Source of the DNA: Acanthococcus lagerstroemiae
Taxonomy: Eukaryota; Arthropoda; Insecta; Hemiptera; Eriococcidae
Length of the DNA: 64,000 bases
Reading direction: 5' to 3'
Assembly (NCBI GenBank): GCA_031841125.1
Contig: CM063109.1
Coordinates: 3,324,321 to 3,388,320, forward strand
The position numbers were made by a program, and so were the translations under genes. Below, piece after piece: positions 1 through 8,100 of the stretch; the stretch's first letter is position 1, and the number at the start of each line of letters is the position of its first letter. Under the pieces are notes generated by a model, which searched no databases, was not told where the DNA came from, and worked only from the letters and a program-made list of their open reading frames with translations.

Positions 1-1
1 A

Positions 2-1318
2 TTAGGACAACATTTGCGATTACCTAATGAAATATTACCTAAAAAAGGTGAAGGATTTTATATTGATCGAAAAACCATAACCAATAATCAGAAAAAAGAA
101 GGCAAAGGATTTCATATTGATCGAAAAACTACAACCAATGATCTCCCAGAAATAATGAATTATTTGAATAATTTATATGTTAACAAACAGAAAAAAAAAG
201 GTAAAGGATTTTATATTTATCGGGAAACAGCTATCAATGATCGAAAAAAAAAAGGTGAGGGTATCGAAGTAAGTAGATACATTAAATATCCTATCAATCC
301 AGATAAGGAACAACTTGACAAAATTAATATTGGTGTTGAGAAAGGGGTACCTGTTGTACTAAATTTAGGATACGAAAATTTAATCAGAACTAAAAATAGC
401 ACACAGAACGAAACATATTTACCTCTAACAAAAGCACAAGTGAATCAAATTGAGACAGCAAAAACCAAGGGAAAAGGTTTAAAGCTAAAACTGAACAAAA
501 CACAACTGAAGCAGGTTAAAAATGGTGGATTCTTCCCACCAGCTATCCTAGCAGGATTGGCTGCTATTGCAGCAGCTAAACCTGCTGTAGAAGTAGGTAC
601 TAAAATAGTAGAAACTGTAGGTAATTTAATATCAACCGCCAAGCAAGCAATTGATAATAAGAAAGCCAATGACGAGTTAGTAGAAGAGAGAAAACGTCGT
701 AATGAAAAGTTGGAGTACAAGTCTGGTGAAGGCATAGGACAATATCTACAAATACCTAACGAAGTTCTAAAGAAAAAGAGCGTTAAAAAAATAAAAAATG
801 GCGTTAAAAAAAAATGCAATGGCGTTAAAAAAAGAAAAAATGGCGTTAAAAAAAAATGCGATGGCGTTAAAAAAAGAAAAATTGGGGGTGACATGATCAC
901 TCAACAAGTAATTAAAAAAATCTTAGATAATGAAAAAAAAAAAAAAATAACCATCAAGAATGACGCATTAACTAATTTTGAAATAGAAGCATATGCTGAA
1001 AAATTGCAAATACCTCATTTCAGAGGAGTTTTTATGCTTGATGAGCTACCACCAAAAATCAAAAAATATGAATGTGGAATTGTAAATTTAGACACTTCAG
1101 ACCACTCTGGAACTCATTGGACTGCTTACTGTAAGAATGATTCACAAGTTGATTTTTATGAACCGTTTGGTAACATTCCACCACCAGAATTAGTGAAATA
1201 TTTTGGACAGTCTAGAATTACTTATAATTATACGCAGGATCAAAAACTTGATGAAACAAATTGTGGTAGACGGTGCATAGAATATTTATTAAAAATTAAA
1301 AAAAAATACTATAAATGA
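2..1318 (+). CDS. Polinton pX-like / basic core / adenain-like protease fusion, 5' partial
   Basis: The frame is open from base 2 through the left edge, so the true start lies outside the window; residue numbers here count from base 14. Residues 10-85 hold four copies of a KKGKGFYIDRKT-like repeat. Residues 136-215 have the LTKAQ...KTQLKQ...GGFFPPAILAGLAAIAAA pattern seen in membrane-active minor capsid (pX-like) proteins of Polintons and adintoviruses. Residues 254-290 are a Lys-rich tract built from 7-residue GVKKxKN units, resembling a DNA-condensing core peptide. The C-terminal third is an adenain-type cysteine protease (C5/C48 fold), with His368 in GTHW, Glu383 in YEPFG, Gln410 and Cys417 in NCGRRC as the probable catalytic set. 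The Gly-Gly at 291-292 could be a self-processing site (inference). The family protease cleaves capsid precursors during virion maturation. The stop overlaps the next ATG (ATGA). Apart from the left cut I see no break. Confidence 0.85.
   Translation, partial: LGQHLRLPNEILPKKGEGFYIDRKTITNNQKKEGKGFHIDRKTTTNDLPEIMNYLNNLYVNKQKKKGKGFYIYRETAINDRKKKGEGIEVSRYIKYPINPDKEQLDKINIGVEKGVPVVLNLGYENLIRTKNSTQNETYLPLTKAQVNQIETAKTKGKGLKLKLNKTQLKQVKNGGFFPPAILAGLAAIAAAKPAVEVGTKIVETVGNLISTAKQAIDNKKANDELVEERKRRNEKLEYKSGEGIGQYLQIPNEVLKKKSVKKIKNGVKKKCNGVKKRKNGVKKKCDGVKKRKIGGDMITQQVIKKILDNEKKKKITIKNDALTNFEIEAYAEKLQIPHFRGVFMLDELPPKIKKYECGIVNLDTSDHSGTHWTAYCKNDSQVDFYEPFGNIPPPELVKYFGQSRITYNYTQDQKLDETNCGRRCIEYLLKIKKKYYK
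1298..1317 (+). promoter_or_regulatory. A-tract plus TACTATAAATG start element
   Basis: Nine A's run into TACTATAAATG, whose ATG starts the penton-like gene. The same block is also coding sequence for the last residues (KKYYK) of the upstream protease. The identical 11-mer stands before the capsid gene at 2052. A late-promoter role is inferred from position and from its likeness to TAAATG-type late promoters of large DNA viruses. Confidence 0.55.
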
Positions 1319-2031
1319 AATATATAAATGGTTCTTACAGTATGCTTATGAGCGGTACAGATTCTGTTCTTTATCATGATTTTAGTGGAGTTGATGACAT
1401 TATTAGACTCAACCCTAATAAAGAATGGGAAATTGGGTTAGAATCTTTCCACACATCTTATCGTTTTTTCAATATAACTGTAACTAAAAACAATTCACTT
1501 ACTTTTTATAAGGAGGTGAACGAATTACCTACAACTATAGTACTTGATCCTGGTATTTATGAAGTAGCTGATATTATTAAATGTATACATGAAAGTAAAC
1601 ATGCTAGGGCTGCTAATATAACCTTGAAAATAAATAAATACGCTCATACCATAATAATGGGGAGTCCATCACATATAATAGATTTAAGAGATGTGACTTC
1701 TGTTGGTAATATATTGGGTTTTACTAAGCAAATTATACCAGCTGGAAAAGAAGTTGAATCTGATAGCCACGTTAAAATTTTTCCTATTGAAAGCATTAAG
1801 GGGATATGTAATGAATGTAATAACGGTAATGAAAAAATACTTTTTTATTTTCCTATATCATCACTACCCGGAGAAAAAATAATCTATACACCAAATGAAA
1901 CTCAATATTATAGAGTGAGAAATAAAGAAATAAGCGAGATTGTATTAAACCTTTATGATCAGAATGGCAATCCACTTGAAAATAATGGTGAAACATATTG
2001 GGCATTTTTAATCATACGTGAAGTACGATAA
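1315..2031 (+). CDS. Penton-like minor capsid protein of the Polinton
   Basis: This 238-residue ORF sits between the adenain-like protease and the major capsid gene, the usual place of the minor capsid (penton) gene in Polintons. It begins MKYINGSYSMLMSGTDS and contains a NPNKEWEIGLESF stretch, recalling the N-terminal motif of arthropod Polinton minor capsid proteins, in which the protein's own ATG follows a protease ORF. It is rich in alternating hydrophobic and polar residues consistent with a single jelly-roll beta fold. No signal peptide or membrane segment is seen. The start is fixed by the TACTATAAATG element and by the ATGA overlap with the upstream stop. Penton assignment rests on gene order and general look, not on a decisive motif. 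The frame is intact. Confidence 0.65.
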   Translation: MKYINGSYSMLMSGTDSVLYHDFSGVDDIIRLNPNKEWEIGLESFHTSYRFFNITVTKNNSLTFYKEVNELPTTIVLDPGIYEVADIIKCIHESKHARAANITLKINKYAHTIIMGSPSHIIDLRDVTSVGNILGFTKQIIPAGKEVESDSHVKIFPIESIKGICNECNNGNEKILFYFPISSLPGEKIIYTPNETQYYRVRNKEISEIVLNLYDQNGNPLENNGETYWAFLIIREVR

Positions 2032-2033
2032 TT

Positions 2034-2062
2034 AAAAAAAAAAAAAAAAAATACTATAAATG
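2034..2062 (+). promoter_or_regulatory. A-tract plus TACTATAAATG start element
   Basis: A run of 18 A's directly after the penton-like gene's stop leads into TACTATAAATG; the ATG at 2060 starts the major capsid gene. The last 11 bases are identical to those at 1307-1317. Role as late promoter and/or A-rich leader is inferred. Confidence 0.6.
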
Positions 2063-3240
2063 AATGGTTACGAAAGTTTTGAATTAATAGAATTCTCCAC
2101 TGCTAATAATATTGATATAAATAAAAAAGATGAGGAAATTATAATTGAAATAAATACTCCTAATATTTGTACTTTACCTTGGAAAAGCGAGGTAGTTATA
2201 GCTGGTCGTCTGATAGTACGTGATAAAGACAAAAAAATTGCGAGTTTCGATCGTAGTACAGTACAAGTAATTAATAATGGGTTTCTCCATATTTTTAGGC
2301 AAATTATTTATAGAATTTCTGATGTTCAGGTAGATATATTGGAGTATCCAGGTGTAGCCAGCACCATTAATGGTCTCGTTTCACTGTCCAAAACCACCAA
2401 GTATTCTAATGCAGGATGGAATCTAAATAATGATTACATGAATGTTGATGCGAATGGTTACTTCAAAGTTGCATTACCTTTCGATATGTTTCTAGGTTTT
2501 GGAACTTATAAAGAAATTCTCTTTAATGTTAGTCAATCCTTGATACTAGCAAGAGAACAACATGGTGTTACAAATATGCTACAAGTTGACCCAAATTTAA
2601 AAGATTATACTGTGGAATTGAATCTGAAGTATATAACTTGGAGAATGCCAGTGGTGAAGCTTTCATTACAACTTGAAAAAGAAGTTTTACCATTGTTAAA
2701 TAAAGACATACCAATTCGTATGAATTTTGAGCATTGGCAATGTTTAAAGAAACCTGCTGGTAGTGTATCAGGAAAAGAATTTAGGTGGTCAATTCCTACA
2801 GATATTACATCACAATATGCTTTTGTAGTTTTCCAAAATAAAAGGAACAATGATCTCTTTGCTGATAAAAGTAAATTTGATCATTGTAATCCTTATGATG
2901 TACGTTTCAATGTCAATGGTTATGAATATCCTCGTCAGCAAATGCGATTAAATTTTAATGAAAAGGATTCAGGAGCTTTATATACATATTTTAAAATTAC
3001 AATGGAAAAGACGATGTTTTAATTGATCTTGTGCAATTTGAAAAAGAATATACTATCTTTTGCTTTGATCTTACAGGACAACCTGACGCTCTACAAACAG
3101 ATGTAGCCAATGTACAAATTATATTCTCATGGCGTGATGATTTTCCTAATACAGCTGAAATATTTGTTCTTTTGAAACAACCTGTTTGTTATGAATACAA
3201 ACCTATATCTAGAGCGGTTAGACCTGCTCCTAAAAACTAA
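2060..3240 (+). CDS. Polinton major capsid protein, frame broken near the 3' end
   Basis: The first 320 residues (2060-3022) form the ORF after the penton-like gene, the standard position of the double-jelly-roll major capsid protein. It opens MNGYESFELIEFSTANN and has the beta-rich composition and hydrophobic-polar alternation of a capsid shell protein. After the stop at 3020-3022 the coding sequence clearly goes on in the -1 frame (open from 2995 to 3240, beginning near the GTG at 3031), ending with an Arg/Pro-rich tail. The two frames overlap for about 25 bases (2995-3019). No canonical X XXY YYZ slippery heptamer in the zero frame is seen there, so a one-base deletion (mutation or assembly error) is the simplest reading. 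If the break is real, the product lacks its last 70-80 residues and is probably non-functional. The total length of about 395 residues is on the short side for the family. Confidence 0.65.
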
Positions 3241-3283
3241 AAAAAAAAAAAAAATAAAAAAAATATTCTTATAAATAGGTATG
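3241..3283 (+). promoter_or_regulatory. A-rich tract with TTATAAATAGGTATG
   Basis: After the capsid frame's last stop comes a 14-base A run, then A-rich sequence, then TATTCTTATAAATAGGTATG. It resembles the elements before the two upstream genes (A-tract, then TATAAAT), but the ATG at 3281 is six bases further on. Probable start element of the 46-residue ORF. Confidence 0.45.
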
Positions 3284-3421
3284 CAATCAGAAAACAATTC
3301 AGAGAACAATTCAGAAAATAAATTCAACTGGATGTGTATTATAATTTTCTGTTGGAATATTATCGAACAGGTGTTTAAAAAAATGAGAAAAAAGAAAAAG
3401 AAAAAAAAGACAGTCAAATAA
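3281..3421 (+). CDS. Small single-pass membrane protein with Lys-rich tail, 46 residues
   Basis: A short ORF following the A-rich start element. Residues 1-14 are polar with three repeats of SENN/SENK. Residues 15-28 are hydrophobic with two Cys and two Trp. Residues 32-46 are almost all Lys and Arg. This gives a polar N-terminus, a short membrane-spanning or membrane-binding helix, and a strongly basic tail. I do not recognise a family. Its place after the capsid gene and behind a start element like those of the capsid genes suggests a small virion or exit protein (inference). It ends just before a hairpin that separates it from the convergent gene. Confidence 0.5.
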   Translation: MQSENNSENNSENKFNWMCIIIFCWNIIEQVFKKMRKKKKKKKTVK

Positions 3422-3427
3422 GTATTA

Positions 3428-3453
3428 TTTTTATATGAAAAATCATATAAAAA
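3428..3453. terminator. 11-bp perfect hairpin between convergent element genes
   Basis: TTTTTATATGA (3428-3438), loop AAAA, TCATATAAAAA (3443-3453). It is the only perfect stem seen in the 36-base gap between the 46-residue ORF (+) and the 261-residue ORF (-), so it could end transcripts in both directions. Hairpins at transcript ends are known in giant viruses and virophages; the role here is inferred. Confidence 0.5.
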
Positions 3454-3457
3454 TACA

Positions 3458-4243
3458 TTATTCATTTTCTTGAACTAATGTGGTTATGAAAGGTTTACTA
3501 TTTTCAGCTTTCCATTTTTCAGAATCATTAAACATAGCTTCAACAATTTTTGAGACTTCTTTATCTCTACCTACACATAAAGAGTTCAAATTAGATTCTG
3601 TTGGAACAATATAATTTTCAATACAACATGCTCTACTCTTTTTTAAAGAACCTACTACGTTTGATACAAAAGTAGGACAGAACACAAGCATAGAATACCA
3701 TAAATCTGACATTACACCTCGTGTTTTACTATAAACTGTTTTAAATTCTTTTCTAAACTTTAATAAATTCTTATCAAATTCTACCTGAAATACACCTCTA
3801 GCTGTAAGTTGGATTGGTTCTTTATGTAGTGGATGATTCTTTTCATCTAGAAACACTAAGAGATACTTACGTGCTGAAATATAGTCTGTATCTCCTTTTA
3901 CCCAATAACCAGCAAAAGAGTAATCATTTCGAGAAAGTCTGATAAGTTTAAGTTGGCGTCTAATGATTAAAATACGATTTTTATCGATAATCCTACCTTG
4001 AATTGATCCATCTCGAGTCTCAATTGTGTGCGGTTTTGTATTTACAAAATGTTCTACACAGCTGGCACCTGAACATGACTCGTTGCAACTTTTTCTCCAC
4101 TCACAAGACATCAAATTTTCATTAGACATCCAGAAGCCTACAGGTTCTTGATTAATCACTTTCACTGATGGTATCTTTTTAGATACACAATGTGTAGAGT
4201 CATCAAAATTAAAGTTATTGCTTTTACTTTCAATCATTTCCAT
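3458..4243 (-). CDS. Polinton-encoded protein of unknown function, 261 residues
   Basis: An intact ORF read opposite to the structural genes and converging on them. Residues 47-66 are Cys-rich (CEWRKSCNESCSGASC), possibly a metal-binding knuckle. A central block around residues 105-165 (GYWVKGDTDYISARKYLLVF, then IQLTARGVFQVEF) looks like a compact alpha/beta domain; the rest is mixed charged. There is no signal peptide or membrane segment. In Polintons, genes read away from the capsid block are usually early or accessory genes; the upstream A-tract (4261-4274) and TATAAAATG resemble the starts of the late genes. I do not recognise the family with confidence and give no function. It could be a nucleic-acid-binding protein. 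Confidence 0.75.
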   Translation of the reverse strand: MEMIESKSNNFNFDDSTHCVSKKIPSVKVINQEPVGFWMSNENLMSCEWRKSCNESCSGASCVEHFVNTKPHTIETRDGSIQGRIIDKNRILIIRRQLKLIRLSRNDYSFAGYWVKGDTDYISARKYLLVFLDEKNHPLHKEPIQLTARGVFQVEFDKNLLKFRKEFKTVYSKTRGVMSDLWYSMLVFCPTFVSNVVGSLKKSRACCIENYIVPTESNLNSLCVGRDKEVSKIVEAMFNDSEKWKAENSKPFITTLVQENE

Positions 4244-4274
4244 TTTATAATATATAATATTTTTTTTTTTTTTT
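4241..4274 (-). promoter_or_regulatory. A-tract plus TATAAAATG start element (minus strand)
   Basis: On the minus strand, about 15 A's are followed by AT-rich sequence and TATAAAATG, whose ATG (4243-4241) starts the 261-residue ORF. It is the same layout as at 1298 and 2034 but with a longer AT spacer, so the whole gene set may share one promoter type. Confidence 0.45.
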
Positions 4275-4312
4275 AAACTAGGTTATCAATTTTCGATTTT
4301 TATTTTTTTATT

Positions 4313-4344
<32 letters not shown>

Positions 4345-4396
4345 TTAGTATTAAGATTTCAAACAAAAATTATTTGAAATCCAAGTTAGAAAAAAA

Positions 4397-4434
4397 AAGT
4401 GGTCTGATAAAAAATGGAAACTCGACCACTTTAT
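4397..4434. repeat. Short inverted repeat AAGTGGTC / GACCACTT
   Basis: AAGTGGTC at about 4398 is matched in reverse by GACCACTT at about 4424, with an A-rich spacer. It lies between the end of the Polinton ORFs and the minisatellite. It could be part of the element's subterminal region or chance. Confidence 0.35.
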
Positions 4435-4459
4435 ATTACAATATCAATTCTTTTAACAC

Positions 4460-4725
4460 CAACACAAAAATGTGAACTTGGTTACAGAGAACAAAACTTA
4501 CACACAAATGTGTTTTCAACAACGAATGTACAAAAATGTGTTTTCAACATCGAATGTACAAAAATATGAACTCGGTCTAGGATTATACAGAACTCACTCA
4601 GAAAAATGTTTTCAACAGTAAATTTACAGAAATGTGAACTTGGTTTAGAGAGAACAGAACTCACTCAGAAAAATGTCACTTCAACAGTAAATTACAGAAA
4701 TGTGAACTCGGTCCAGAATCATACC
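4460..4725. repeat. Minisatellite of degenerate units between Polinton and host gene
   Basis: Units containing ACAGAAATGTGAACTTGG, AACTCACTCAGAAAAATG and TTTTCAACAGTAAATTTACA recur about three to four times with base changes and small indels. It could be the subterminal repeat region of the Polinton or a host minisatellite. From 4725 to 5168 I see no coding sequence. Confidence 0.6.
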
Positions 4726-5168
4726 TTTCTATACTACTGGTATCGATCTTCCTTTATACATTACTAAAACTAAAATTTATCTTTTCTCTCCCCTGTCAGT
4801 AAAAAACAACGTATATTAGGTTTTCTGCCTTGAATGTGAAACTATGCATGAGCTGAAATATTACCCCAAGATCTAGACAGTCAGTTTTTGAGACAGGTAG
4901 TCAGAAATTGTAAGCCTACCAGACCCACTGTCTTGATGCGAAGCCCCGTAATATATACTTACTGAGTTTTAATAGAAGAATCAGATTAGTAAAACAGGAT
5001 CAAAGAGAAGAGCCTCCTGGAGTTCTTTCTCCTGGATCTGCATCAAATAATAAATGAATAGAGGCAACAATAATTATTGCACAGAGTTGTATAGTGTATA
5101 AACGAAAACTATTATAACAGTTTTCCGAATATTACAAGTATATTTTAATGAGCCATTTCTTCACTCAG

Positions 5169-8100
5169 GCATACGCGAGCATCGTAAAGGCATTTGGTTG
5201 GAAAAATTACGCCATTATATACGAGGACATCGATGATTTGGTTCATTTGCAAGGACTGGTGGGAGAGCACCAGCTGAAACCCAGTTTTATAACCAGATTA
5301 AGTAGCGAAATAACAGATTACAGGTGAGTCGAACGATGCTGTAGCAATTGCCATTAGAGTTCAATTCTTGGGCTTTATGGACACGCATGTTACACCTGTA
5401 ACTTTAATGTAGTGAGTAAATATACTTTCAATCGAATTACAGGCCTTTATTGAAAAAAATGAAGAATATGGGGTACTCGCAAATCGTACTCGACTGTTCA
5501 GCAGAGAAGACATTCACTGTCTTGAAACAAGCTCAGCAACTGGGCATGACCGGAACTTACCATAGTTACTTATTGACATCGCTAGTAAGTAATATACCTA
5601 TTATCTACTTATTTTTTATTTTAGGTATCTATATTCTACATCCATAAATGACTGGATTTCTGGGATGAGGAAACTATTTTCTTACAATATAAAAACTTCA
5701 GGTAGATCCTACTTGTATTTTTATGACTGGGGTTTATTTTGTTGCTCAGGACATACATACTCTAGATCTAGATGATTTTAAGTACGGAGGTGCCAACCTC
5801 ACCGCATTCAAACTGATCAATTTCGATCGACCGGAATTCAGAAGAATTCTTCGAGATTGGGTAAATAATTTTACATTTTCCCGTAGAGTAAGGATACAGT
5901 TTTTACCTTAACTGATTTCTGAACTAAAAGAAAATTTTTGTCTCTTCTTGCTTACTTTTGTGCAGGACAATGCAACAGTTATAAAGGTTTGTGATTTATT
6001 TATTATGTGTACCACAGCCTCATTCGTTACTTACCATCATTTGTTTCTCCCTCCCCCCTTCTTATTAAAAATCACGTGTTGTAGACGGAAACCGCACTCA
6101 TGTACGATGCAGTTTATTTGTTTGCCAAAGCGTTACATGATCTGGACACCAGTCAACAGATTGACGTCAATCCGATAAATTGTGACTCGACGGTGGATAC
6201 ATTTTCCCATGGCTTCAGCTTAATTAATTACATGAAAGTGGTTGGTAAAATGATTTTTTACATTTGAATAAATTGTACACATGAAACCTACAGTATTACT
6301 GTAGTCTAATAAAAATTTGACTGTAGATTGAAATCGAAGGTCTGAGTGGGCTAATCAAATTCGATAATCAAGGATTTCGGACCAACGTTCAGTTTGACGT
6401 GATCTCATTGCGAGAAGATGGAATAAAAACGATCGGAACGTGGAACTCGACTGTGGGACTAAATTTTACTCGCACGTATACTGAAACCTATTCGGAGATT
6501 GTTGAAAGTCTGCAGAACAGGCATTTTATCATAACTACTATTTTGGTACGACAATATTAATTTTCTTGATATTATTCTACCAGTTTTTTCTCATAGCATT
6601 GTCATTCACCAATAATGCATGCCGTTGGATTACATTTGCTTGCCATCATACTTCTGAACCATTTTCCTATAAGCTTCCTCACTGTTATCAAGAAGGTTGA
6701 AGCATCATTTAAGTCTTGGCACACCACTATAGTCCTGGAGTGGGTACTCATCAAATTTAGTGTACAAGACTTTCGACAATAGCCTACAGAAGATACTGTG
6801 TATCTCCTTGGAGAACTCTGTTGCATGTTATTTTATGATCACTATTTACGAGCTTGAAACATGAGCAAGCCTTTGCACGTATCAAAGCTCGTGAATTATT
6901 CCTCCAGAATTCTTAGAATTTTGTTCCTTAGCAGCTCAGATTATATTGGGATTATATTTTCACCCTATCATAGATTTGAGCAACACTCTGGGGTTTATTC
7001 CTATGTTCACTAGGAGGATGTGAAACAGTTGCAAAATCTTTGCACGTGTCTACTTACACTCGTGGGGAACCTATAAAAGTCAATAGGTATAGGTATTTTG
7101 AACGCTTAAACTGATTTCAAAGGAATTCTTATTTAGAGTGCGCCATATTTTATGCGGAAAACCTCCAGTGAGAAACTGACCGGTAATGACCAGTTTGAAG
7201 GCTATGTGGTAGACTTGACCAGAGAAATATCTCGAGTGCTGGGATTCAACTACACTTTTAGACTGGTACCGGATGGACATTATGGTTCTCTGAACAGACT
7301 CACGAACGAATGGGATGGGATGATTAGCGAGTTATTGGAACAAGTAAGCGCAATTCTTGATACAACTCGTATAGTTGTATTTGTAGGTATGTTGCCTATA
7401 GACTACTAATTGAATTATACGAAATTTTTTAACGCAGAGATCTGATTTGGTGATAGCCGACTTAACCATTACTTATGAACGAGAGCAGGCAGTCGATTTC
7501 ACCATGCCATTTATGAATTTAGGTGAGATTTCATTTCTTCTTCGTAATAGATCTCACTGAATTTGATTTTCTGTTCTTTAATAAAAATACAGTTCGTCTA
7601 ATAATCGGTTCTTCAATTTAAATTTTACTCGTAGGTACTTAGATTTGTTTAAATAGCTCGTAAATAATTTTAGGGATCAGCGTTTTATACCGGAAGCCGA
7701 TCAAACACCCACCTAACTTGTTCTCATTCCTATCTCCCTTGTCTTTCGATGTTTGGCTCTACATGGCCACGGCTTACCTTGGCGTATCGTTACTTCTTTT
7801 CATTTTAGCCAGGTTAGCTTAACTCTCTTTTCATTTCAACCGTCTCTGTTGATTAATTAGAAGAAAGGGATGCGTCTAAATATTGTTTGTAATTCGAATT
7901 TTGTACCCCCAGATTCAGTCCTTACGAATGGGAAAATCCGCATCCCTGTAAACGAGACTCTGACATTTTAGAAAACCAGTTCTCGTTAATAAATTCACTC
8001 TGGTTCGTTATTGGCACTTTGATGCAGCAAGGCTCCGACATCGTGCCCAAGTACGATTGGAAAACTAATATTAATTTAACCTTAGTTCTATTTTGAAATG

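Noticed and set aside
445..900. Minus-strand 151-residue ORF
   Set aside because: It is the antisense shadow of the Lys-rich repeats and hydrophobic segment of the protease fusion gene.
2989..3019. Programmed -1 frameshift in the capsid gene
   Set aside because: No X XXY YYZ heptamer is in the zero frame in the overlap; T-TTA-AAA is present at 2990 but in the wrong phase. A one-base deletion is simpler.
6602..6830. Minus-strand ORF in a gene A intron; another minus frame reads protein-like ([16 protein letters not shown])
   Set aside because: Contains a stop and matches no family I can name; possibly a processed pseudogene scrap but not supportable.
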